Source: Brugia malayi
Lineage: Eukaryota > Nematoda > Chromadorea > Rhabditida > Onchocercidae
Assembly (NCBI RefSeq): GCF_000002995.4
Contig: NW_025062478.1
Span: 11,404,001-11,468,000 of the forward strand
DNA: 64,000 nucleotides
Direction: 5' to 3'
The position numbers were made by a program, and so were the translations under genes. The notes beneath the pieces were generated by a model that was not told where the DNA came from, searched no databases, and was given only the letters and a program-made list of their open reading frames with translations. This document shows positions 1-8,789 of this stretch, one piece after another (the stretch's first letter is position 1; the number at the start of each line of letters is the position of its first letter).

Positions 1-202
1 TAATTTTCTTCCCTTCGCTTATCATATCTGTCCTCAACTGTTAACATTAAGAATCGCAGTACCTGTAAGGAGCAAGCAGTTTGTCACAGATTGCTGTTGA
101 AAGAGTGCTTTACAAATAAGTTTCTTCAGTTCTTAATACCTATTTTGGCAAGCAATTGAGAAGTACTTGCCTTATTTGTCATTGATAGATAACTAATTAC
201 AG

Positions 203-311
203 AGTACTGCAAGTTGCAGTGATCTCGGAGAGAAAGGATAGCGACTGGACATCAGCGCTTCTCTCACCGAGGACTTTCTGCACAAGCTGTTTCAAGAGCG
301 CAAATGCGATG
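203..311 (+). other. putative internal exon (unassigned)
   Basis: A relatively GC-rich block is flanked by a good acceptor (TAATTACAG ending at 202) and a good donor (GATG then GTTAGT). One frame is open throughout. A second frame, after an internal TAG, reads a protein-like stretch containing ISASLTEDFLHKLFQERK. The complementary strand is also open in one frame (LLKQLVQKVLGERSADV), so the strand is not certain. I do not recognise the protein. The neighbouring exons would lie before base 1 or were not seen in the following 3 kb. It could also be a relic of a repeat. Confidence 0.3.
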
Positions 312-1229
312 GTTAGTTATCTCACTGAATGCAATCTATTTCAATCAATTTTCCTCTCTCTGTTCCATTCCATTTATTGTTCTCTTATGTAATCTTTTGT
401 AAATCACTGCCTTCCAGTACCGCCACTTATTGCTCTCAAAATCGCTTCATGTTTGTTCGCTCTACGCATGTTTTCACAGTCCCTTCAATTGCTCTTTTAT
501 CACATTTTTCGTAAAAAGAATTTCAGTCTAGAAATAACTGTATTTATTATTAAAAGCCCAAGAAACCTGTGCAATTCATGCGATATTGTCGTGTTTTAAA
601 ACCAAATCACCTTTAACCTTTGTATGTAAAGATTAAAAAATAACTCTGGAAGGAATTATGATTCACATTTCGTTTGTTCTTATTGATGTGGATAATTAAC
701 CGTTCTTAATCGCTATGTGATTTTGTGAAATAGAGTTTGATTTGAAAAGATTATCGTTGACCACAGTTATTGAGCAGTATTAGAAAGTTCGAGTAAGTAG
801 TGAGAGGGCGGTTCCAGCTAACCTTAACAAAGGTTATAACTTCTTATATAGTAACCTTAAGACGTATTTACAACACTGTTAGCTGTTAACTCTTCAAATT
901 CTAATGTGATTTACAGTTAACAAAGAACCGATAAACAACAAAAGGGACTAACTAAATAAGGAGCTGCTGATTGTAAACAGTCTAATCAATACATATTCTT
1001 TGTTAACAAACAATGCAAAGAAGCTCAGCTACAAGAAAGATGAATGAACATCAGATAAATGATTTCTTACGTAACATTGAAACGAACGTTTGTCCAAGAA
1101 ATACTCAACCAACCTTAGTTCTATGAATTTAATGTAGTCTTATTTCTACATATTATGATTCATGTTTATTAAATTGGTGAAATCCTTGCGGAAATACTTC
1201 TGAATGGACAGAAGCAGTTCTACATCAAA
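312..1229. other. non-coding stretch, nothing recognised
   Basis: I found no ORF with protein-like composition, no RNA gene and no tandem repeat. A 61-codon ORF at 329-514 has the low-complexity Phe/Ser/Leu composition of chance ORFs in AT-rich DNA. Confidence 0.5.
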
Positions 1230-1413
1230 GCCAGTGTGTTTTACCTGTCTTGGAACCGAAATCGATTAAGAGATTAGCAACATACTAGCAAAGGCATACA
1301 GAACATTCGGGAAATGCACGTGAAGAAAATGTCAAGATTAGTATCTACAAAGCCATAATACTGTCAACTCTTCCTTACGGATCTCATCTACAACCAACAC
1401 TTGCGACTCTCTG
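1230..1413 (+). mobile_element. decayed non-LTR retrotransposon reverse-transcriptase fragment
   Basis: Two adjacent frames together give the hallmark C-terminal part of a LINE-type reverse transcriptase. The first frame (about 1230-1320) reads FTCLGTEID, then a stop, then EISNILAKAYRTFGK. This matches the family pattern F-x-Y-L-G-S-x-I, then E-I-x-x-R-I-x-x-A-x-x-A-F-G-x-L. After a frameshift (about 1322-1413) it continues ENVKISIYKAIILSTLPYGS, matching K-x-x-I-Y-x-A-x-V-L-x-x-L-L-Y-G. In-frame stops and the frameshift show it is dead. No endonuclease domain, 5' end or 3' tail was located, so the copy is heavily truncated. The call rests on motif order, not on an alignment. Confidence 0.65.
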
Positions 1414-4117
1414 AACTGTTTCATTAGTGATTAAACCAATATGTTCATAAAAGGTCACAAGTATAGAGAAATCAATTTGACTGAATGACCTTTTGTGTTA
1501 CAATAATGAAAAATAGGAACTAACAACAACTGAAAATAATGGACAGAAATATTTTCACTCATACATCCATCGACAGATGAAACGAATAGTACGGAAGGTC
1601 AACTAGAGAGAGAGAGAAGAAAGGAGGAAATGTTTGAACTAAAAGAAAAAAGCCAATGAATTGTAAGATGGAAAGGACAAGCTTATCTATGATAGAACAG
1701 TCTTTGTAGAGTTGAGGACCCGCTAAATTGCTGGTAAATCACTTCCTCTTCCCTTGGTCCCTCTTCTCTCTTCCTCTCTTCCTTGTACATTTACTCATGG
1801 CGTCAATGAGACCGACCGTTTGTTAGATGTCAACGAGATGTGTAATGTCGGAAGACAAGGACCACCCATCCTCTGTAACGAAGAGTGCTGGTAAATGGTC
1901 GAGAGAATAGTATGTCGCACCATTGGGCTATCTCACATTATCATTTCTTTTTTTCTTGGATAAATTTTAAATCTCTTAAGAAAAGTTATTTTCGGGGCTT
2001 CTAACAAGTGGCAAACAAACAAATGAATGCAAGCATTCATTTATCTATACAGATAGATAAATGCCACATAGTAGCATATGGGAAGAGACAGGTAACTGGC
2101 ATTGATCGGATCATAAAACAGTTTACCCAGACAAAAATTAGAGAGGAAAATTAAGCGCTCTTATCAATGCACATCAAAATGTCTTCCATTTTATGGGTCA
2201 GACGAGAATCAGACGAGAAAAATGTTGCAGCATCTAATGTGTGTAAGTATAAGTGTCATCCTAAGCCTAACCCTAAGCTCAAACGCAAATGTTACTCTAA
2301 TCCTTTTCCATATGATATGGTTAGATGAAAAATTGCATATTTTACTGAAGTAAATGCATATTTGTTGTTCTTTTGATGACATTTTTTTTTCTTCTTTTCG
2401 CTTCGCTGCCGTAATTTGTTGGAAATAACTGAGCCATTTGTCTGATTCGAGTATCGTAATACGTACTTGAATTCTTTGGAGATTATCCTTTAGTATTCTT
2501 ATCCGTAGATTGTATAACTCTTCCTATTGTTCCATAGTTATATTTAACTCTGAAGAAAAGTAAATGCCAATATATAGCATTTATTTCTTTTAGAAGATCG
2601 ACTAACCTTTCTTTGACTGGTTCGATGTTTGCTACTACATTGCTGAACATAGTTCCCGGCTCGTGGCACCAAAAAACTTTGTCGTGAAGATTAGTTGACT
2701 TTATAGATTAGTCGAATATACAGAGCAGGAATACGTACTACTAGAGAAGAAAAGACGATTGTAGATGATAGTGACTCCTCCTTGATCACCATGAAAAGGT
2801 CTCCATGTGTGTGTGTGTGTATATGTGTGTTCATTCTGCAAAAAAAAAGAATGACCAAATGTTCAAGCAAATAATTTTCTATTGTCTCTTGATATGAGCA
2901 TTCTTTAAGTCAAATTTTGTGAAAGCACATATATTAAAGTAAATGGATAAAACTCATTTCCATTTAAAAATTGAGAAAAAACTGAAGCGCATCAAGGCTA
3001 ATTGCAACTAAAATAATTTTCAATTCATTATTTCATCATTATTTACAAAATACTGAAATCATCAAAGGGAAAAAGAGTGAATATCACAAAATATTAATTA
3101 GGTTATTAAAGCAAATGAGGTACTGACTATGGTTTCCTATTTTAGCTTGACTGATGTAATGAACAAATTAACTATTGTCACAACTCACATCCCTGCACTT
3201 TTAACTGTTTGGTGGCATAGTCTATGGCGAAAACAACAAAATTAGTGTTTATTATCAAAATAAAATTGGGCAGTAGATTTGACAATTCCTTTCACCAAAT
3301 TTATTCGTAATAAAAAACAAATGACGCAATAAATAGGAACTAAATTCATTACTTCAAGCAGCAATGTATTATCAATTAATTTTTGATTAAACAAACAAAT
3401 ATATCTTCAAATATTAAAGGAATTCAAATATTAATGGAAAACAAATCATATGCATGAAATGTTATTAACTCTTGTTAGGTGAGGAAATTAATTTAGAAAA
3501 ACAGATGGAAAGAAGTATACATGCAATTGGATATAATCAATTGAAAGAATAAATATCGGGAATTAGTCAATATATTTTCAATTGTCATTTAATTTACATC
3601 ACTAAAATTTAGAACCTAGAATTTTTACAATATGCAAATAATTCATTCAATATTTTATTGACCATGCAATATAACATATTTTATTAAACAAAGCAGACAG
3701 GATTATTTAATATTGCACATGCGATGACATTTAATCCAGCTATTCTTCAGTTTCCTTTATGTAGATGCCTCTTTATTAAATGCACCAAATTAAATGCCTC
3801 GAAAATGATCAGAATTTCATTCCTCAAAATCATTTTGAGTCGATTTTACAAGTATTACTGAATGATGGAGCAATATTCAAAGCACCAGATTTGCGTACAC
3901 GCTATTGTAACACTTTCTCAAGGATTTAAAAGAGCATTCATAAACTATTATTTGAGCGCGATGAAGGCGAGAATATAAAAGAAAAATTATGACAAACAAT
4001 GGACACCTTTGGTGTTTAAACCTAAAACTGTTTAACCTTTGGTTTCTAATTCTAACAATCTGAAATAAAAAGCTTCCATTTGAATATTTCTGTCATTTCA
4101 CAAAATTGTGTTTCACC
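1414..4117. other. intergenic stretch
   Basis: No gene was found. The stretch at 1600-1960 has higher GC and CT-rich runs and may be further transposon debris; TGCTGGTAAAT occurs twice there (about 1729 and 1887). A GT/AT dinucleotide run lies at about 2809-2830. From 2.9 kb to 4.1 kb it is plain AT-rich DNA. Confidence 0.5.
2021..2063. repeat. two adjacent perfect inverted repeats
   Basis: The first hairpin has 10-base arms AAATGAATGC / GCATTCATTT around a 2-base loop (2021-2042). The second has 11-base arms CATTTATCTAT / ATAGATAAATG around ACAG (2038-2063). They share the bases CATTT, so only one can be extruded at a time. No gene is adjacent. They may be terminal-repeat debris of a small DNA transposon or simply a cruciform-prone spot. 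Confidence 0.55.
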
Positions 4118-5334
4118 ATGTTCTTCACTGCATCTATGACATTCATCATTTGGTTCAATCTTCTGCTTTGCATCGCTTCTGGTAAAAATGAAACTTTCTC
4201 TCCAACTAATCTCAAAACCGGTGATGAAGGTTCTGGCATTTCTGGCATCTCAGACAGCTTTAATATCCTCGATTACACCAATTTTGAGCCACTGTTTGAC
4301 TCAGAATTTCCGTCCGATCCTTCGCAGTTGATTGATTTCGTTCCGTTAAGTGAAATTGAGGAGACTGATCTGTTAAGAAATGCTCCTTATCCTGGCTTCT
4401 CCAATAGTTATGGCTTCATCGGCCACACTAATTTGGAAGCATCACTTGGCACAGATATGGATTCATATAGGAATGTGCGGGAAGATGTTAATGGAGAATT
4501 AAAAACGAATAATAATGAAGTGAGATATCCTTCCATTACAGGTAAGATTCTTGCTTCAAATATGTGAAAAGACAATTAAACAGCTTTCTGTGATCTAAGT
4601 TACGACACCGATGACATTTATCACATATATACACTTACCTGGTTCAGAACAAAGTGCCCTTCCGATCTATTTTCACCAAGTTACTCTTTCCTCGGACGGC
4701 ATATCCGGTCAACATGGAAATGCTGAACAGAGCAACATCAGCAACAAACACTTCTCGAATAGTTTGAATATCCTCGACTACAGGGGGAATACCGATGAAG
4801 GATCAGAAACAGGTTATGACAAATTGCTTAACAACTTCTCGTTCTATCTCTTGTAGTTGTTTACTTTTATCAAAAGCATGAAATTGGAGAAGCGACATAT
4901 GATTTTGCTCCAAGCGAGGAAATAAGTAAACAACTAATTATTACCTAAGTTACTTAAAATACAATGTGATATTTTTTTATAGGAATAATATTTTTATGTT
5001 TTATTATATTAAATGACTAAATTAAAAATGAAAAAACAAAAGCATTGACAAAAATTTTTCAGATAAAAAAAATTATACTTGCCATTATCGCGGATGTACT
5101 GTACTTGCGAAAACTTACAAAGAATATATAACACATAAGAAAACACATGGTCAAACTTTCATTTATGAATGCAAAGTGCCTGGTTGTGGGCGAACATTCG
5201 ACTATAAATCAACATTTTACAATCACAAGCAAACACATAAATCTCATCCTCAGTGTGAATGCTGTGGCAAATTCTTTACCAACAAAGATGGATTGACAAA
5301 ACACAAGAAATACTTCCAAAAAAAATCTCGTTAG
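4118..5334 (+). CDS. C2H2 zinc-finger protein with signal-peptide-like N-terminus, isoform with proximal finger exon
   Basis: Three exons join in phase 1: 4118-4541, 4648-4812 and 5063-5334, giving 286 residues. The ATG at 4118 is the first in frame and is followed by a hydrophobic stretch (TFIIWFNLLLCIASG) that looks like a signal peptide or membrane anchor. Residues 20 to about 195 are acidic and Ser/Asn-rich, with NILDY occurring once in exon 1 and once in exon 2. The last exon carries two canonical fingers (C-x4-C-x12-H-x3-H and C-x4-C-x12-H-x3-H). A third has C-x2-C-x12-H but lacks its final His. The protein ends in a basic KKKSR tail. Splice sites are ACAG/GTAAG, TTCAG, ACAG/GTTATG and TTTTTCAG. 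I do not recognise an orthologue. Nuclear DNA binding is the usual role of such fingers, but the N-terminus argues for the secretory pathway unless translation begins at an internal Met. Confidence 0.6.
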
Positions 5335-5651
5335 TTTGCTAATTTGACAGACATGCCAACCTGAAATAGAATGCACGTGAAATATCTTATAGAACATTTA
5401 TGACCACTGAGTGAAAAAATCACAATTATACTTTTTGTTGCAACCATACGCGACAATAATTAAGCAGTTATTTGAAATGGAATATAATAAGATTATTTCA
5501 TGAAGTTTTTTTTTCTTTTCTTTTTTAATGGTTTTATCAGATTTTTCTTTTTTTTTATCATATTTTATGGTTTTATCAGATTACTCAATTAACTGTCAAA
5601 CACTATAACAAACTGCCAATTGAAAAAACAAATATGATAAGAGTTTTTTAG

Positions 5652-5920
5652 ATGGACGAAGCTACGAATGTTTTTATTCCGGCTGTGCTTTGATCACGAA
5701 AACTTACAACGAATATATAGCACATAAGAAAACACACGGTGAACCCTTCATCTATGAGTGCAAAGTACCCGGTTGTGGACGGACATTCAACCATAAAGCA
5801 TCATTCAGCTGTCATAAACAAACGCATGAACCTCATCCTCAGTGCAAGTACTGTAGCAAAATCTTCACTAGCAGAAATGGACTGCGAGCGCACATGAGGC
5901 GCAAAACAAAATCTCGTTAG
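5652..5920 (+). CDS. alternative last exon of the zinc-finger gene (duplicated finger cassette)
   Basis: This exon begins after TTTTTTAG in the same phase (phase 1) as the exon at 5063 and ends in its own stop. It encodes 88 residues strongly similar to the upstream exon: TYNEYIAHKKTHG against TYKEYITHKKTHG, and a shared ECKVPGCGRTF. Both contain two complete C2H2 fingers and a third lacking its second zinc-ligand His, followed by a basic tail ending in KSR. Because each copy ends with a stop, only one can be used per transcript. Joined to exons 4118-4541 and 4648-4812 it would give a 285-residue isoform. The alternative is a tandem duplicate whose own 5' exons were lost. I see no ATG-headed 5' exon between 5335 and 5651. 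Confidence 0.6.
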
Positions 5921-6332
5921 TTTGCATATTTAGAAAAAATTTTTAACTCGTATATCAGTAGTCTTCAATGATATATTAACAAACAAAAGACATGCAGAAA
6001 AACATATCATTTCATCCAAGAAGATAAACTGCGACGAACTACTGGTCATTTGTTTGTCGCTAAAAGACACACAAGAAATTTTTATTCTAGAAAGCGAAAC
6101 ACAATGTGGGCATTCTTCGCAAGCATAAGAAAGGCGCATAGCAATCGAATGTTTTCGCGGAATCAGAATGCAGCGATCAATTTATAATTTCATTTTATCA
6201 TTGCATTTTTTAATATTTTATCTTTCATTCATTAACCCATGAACAAATTAGAAGACAACATTAAATGTACAAAATGCATTCAGAACTGAAATGAAGAATT
6301 TGTAATGCAAAAATCTAAAATAATAGAGCATC
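5921..6332. other. intergenic or 3' untranslated DNA
   Basis: It follows the zinc-finger stop at 5920. There is no canonical AATAAA close by. The 69-codon minus ORF here (5930-6139) has no flanking splice signals or recognisable content. Confidence 0.4.
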
Positions 6333-6471
6333 CTAAGTGAGAAAAAAGTATTCATCTAATAGTTTACACATATTTTGCTGTCCGGTAGCTCGGACCGGAT
6401 TATCAGGAAATGGTGAACCAATTGGCCCAAAAGCCCAAGCATCCTCCTTAGCTGACGGATTTGGCATCCTT
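6333..6471 (-). CDS. unassigned terminal exon candidate ([20 protein letters not shown])
   Basis: On the minus strand an acceptor-like TGCTACCAG precedes 45 codons and a TAG stop. The composition is far from AT-driven chance. It is rich in Pro, Gly, Asp and Ala, with [18 protein letters not shown], then [11 protein letters not shown], then MCKLLDEY. The frame is also open upstream (to 6545), but that part looks like intron. If spliced, the exon enters in phase 2. I do not recognise the family. No matching upstream exon was found between 6.5 and 8.7 kb on this strand, so the gene model is incomplete. Confidence 0.4.
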
Positions 6472-7007
6472 CTGGTAGCACAATGAAATTTGAAATCAAA
6501 TGAATTATTTTTTATACCACTTAATTGATTAGTTTTTAAATTCATAAAATCTCACTTTACATCTATGATATACATACAAATATTTCTCAATTCTTTTATA
6601 AATTTATTTCAAAATATGCAAACTTTATCTCAAAATAAGGAAATTTAAACTTACCATTCTTAAAAATTTTGAAATTTAACAAATATATATCCAATTTTTC
6701 TGGAATTATAAAAAGTAAGTGGAATGTGCTCAAATCATTTGAATGTGCTCAATGACGAATATTTGTGACAACAAAATTATCTTTTGTTTATGAATCTCTG
6801 ACAATTGACCCTTCTCTTTAGATAGTTTATAACCTTTCCGTTTCACTTTCCCCTTCCGTTTCTTGCATATCTGAAATTCATACTGTCTGAGTAAGTTTTT
6901 TGTTTTTCTACGTGTGATGGATTTTTCAATAGATATTGATTTATTCTTAAGTTATTTACTACTTTGTATTTTATTACTGTGATATGTTCGAGATAAAATG
7001 CTGATAG

Positions 7008-7112
7008 ATCGAGAACATACCAGAAAGTCTTCCAACTAGTCAATTCTGGCCAACCAGTCAATATTTGGCAGATTTTGCTCGTAATGTTTTGGATGATCAC
7101 AGCCCTCAATGA
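7008..7112 (+). CDS. unassigned short exon candidate ending in a stop
   Basis: After an AG at 7006-7007, 34 codons read a protein-like sequence containing FWPTSQYLADFARNVLDDHS and end in TGA at 7110. Tyr, Phe, Trp, Asp and Arg are well represented, unlike the Lys/Asn/Ile/Phe-rich chance ORFs nearby. The acceptor lacks a clear pyrimidine tract. The minus strand is also open across the same bases (LTGWPELTSWKTFWYVLDL), so the coding strand is unsettled. Confidence 0.25.
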   Translation: MENIPESLPTSQFWPTSQYLADFARNVLDDHSPQ

Positions 7113-8709
7113 GAGATCCCGAAAGATCTTTCAAATGAGTAAATTTTGGAAGTGTTTTGTCCATTTCATCAAACTTTTGAATTTATTGAAATCATATTCG
7201 AAAAGTATGTCACGTCATTCACAAGCAGTATGCAGTATAAATCAATGTCAAAATTCTCATTTCACATTTAGTCAGTTCCAATTTTCTTCTTTACGGTAAT
7301 GTCAAACTCCAATTTTCTCTTTTAGTGAAAAATAAATTCATCAAATTGAAATATTTGCTGATTCACTTTTCTTTGCAAGTCGTTTCTATATTCACTGTAT
7401 GGTGAGGCACTTTTGTCTATTCTTAACTTCTACACATTTTTCGCTTTGGTATAATTTCATTTTTTTGCCAATTGCAAATTCTTTATTGGCTTATGTCTTT
7501 TGGGCTTTTAAATTGAAACCAAAACTAGAAATTATTTTGTTACTGTGCTGTTTCTCAACTTTTATTTCAAATTATCGCATTTTTCACAATTTTGTTCCGA
7601 AAAAAAGAAATCAAGTATTTCGCAGCAACTTTCAAATTACTTCTTTATACATGCTGTCATTGTAATCAAAAAAAAAAAAAAAAGAGAAAATTGCATAAAT
7701 CATTTAGAAATGATATCATGAAATTGGTCAGTGATAAATGCGATCATTCCTGCCATTAAACTTCAGCAACCGCAAAATACATGTTTATCCAAATACAATC
7801 TTATGTACGAAACATTTAAAACTTACAAGTAAATGCTGTATATTTAACTTATTGCAGATTGTTATAACCAGCAAGTAAATTCCAATAGAAAAGCCAGATT
7901 ATAATTACGTTAGCTGCATACAAGGTAAAATAGTGAATGTAAAAACTTTGATGATTTAAAACTCGACTTTGTAAAATATAATTCTGTAATCTTGCTTTTT
8001 TTTCGTCTTTTCACAAAAAATATGCATTGTACTGAAGCCGTCCAATCGAAAACATCTAGTCACTGTAAGAAAAACTGAAACAAAATTAATTTTCCTCCAA
8101 CTTTTTTATATTTGTACTACACGCTAATCACGCACTTCTTAAAATTTAATTACTCGTAAATATAAGCAAAGGATGATGATGCTTAGCATTCAAAATTATC
8201 TACATCAGTATAGAGAGATGAAATGTTCTAGAATTCTTAAAAAAATTAGAATTATAATCAAGAAAATGATTATAGGTGAGAAAAAAATCATAAGATAATT
8301 ACTGAATAAATAAAGAAATACAAAAATTGAATTAGGTACAAATATATTTGGAATAATTTATTTTATATAAATATTCAATTCTTTTTTACAAGCTATTTAC
8401 AATAGTGAACAATTGCTAGTTATAACTGAAAAAAAGATCATAAAATGATTATTGAATAAATAACGAAATACAAAAATCACAGTCTATTTTAAACTGAGAA
8501 TCAATGCATCGAACCACTGTATTTGAAAAAATGATTTATGACACTTGAAAGTCTACGAAAATATGCGATTTGGTGTTGTTCCCTTTCCATTCAACCAGTT
8601 TTTCTCTAGTCTGAAGAACGATTTATGAAAATCATTCAGAAACCTTAGCAAGACACTCATATCTTTCTAATTTCCCTCCTTCCAGACTCAACTACTAATA
8701 ACATTTCAA
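7113..8709. other. intergenic stretch
   Basis: AT-rich with no supported gene. A diverged direct repeat of about 55 bases occurs at about 8278-8330 and 8424-8478; both copies share TGAATAAATAA and GAAATACAAAAAT. The 88-codon plus ORF at 7399-7665 is hydrophobic and Phe/Leu-rich with no splice or homology support. Confidence 0.4.
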
Positions 8710-8715
8710 TTTATT
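8710..8715 (-). terminator. poly(A) signal AATAAA for the RING gene
   Basis: AATAAA on the minus strand lies about 75 bases downstream of the RING gene's stop at 8790, a normal position for a short 3' UTR. Confidence 0.55.
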
Positions 8716-8789
8716 TGAATGACTGATTAGTTTTGGCTTTGCTGATGTATTACACATCTAATTACAAATGCCTTGAACAAAAAATTAAC

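Noticed and set aside
2256..2282. Telomere-like GCCTAACCCTAAGC
   Set aside because: Only one or two imperfect hexamers; no tandem TTAGGC array.
4106..4117. Upstream TTG as start of the zinc-finger ORF
   Set aside because: Not an ATG; the first in-frame ATG is at 4118.
6843..7109. Minus ORF of 88 codons
   Set aside because: No splice context for the whole frame; part of it overlaps the plus-strand candidate exon, so only that segment is reported.
7399..7665. Hydrophobic 88-codon plus ORF
   Set aside because: Phe/Leu/Ile-rich composition follows from AT-rich DNA; no domain or homologue recognised.
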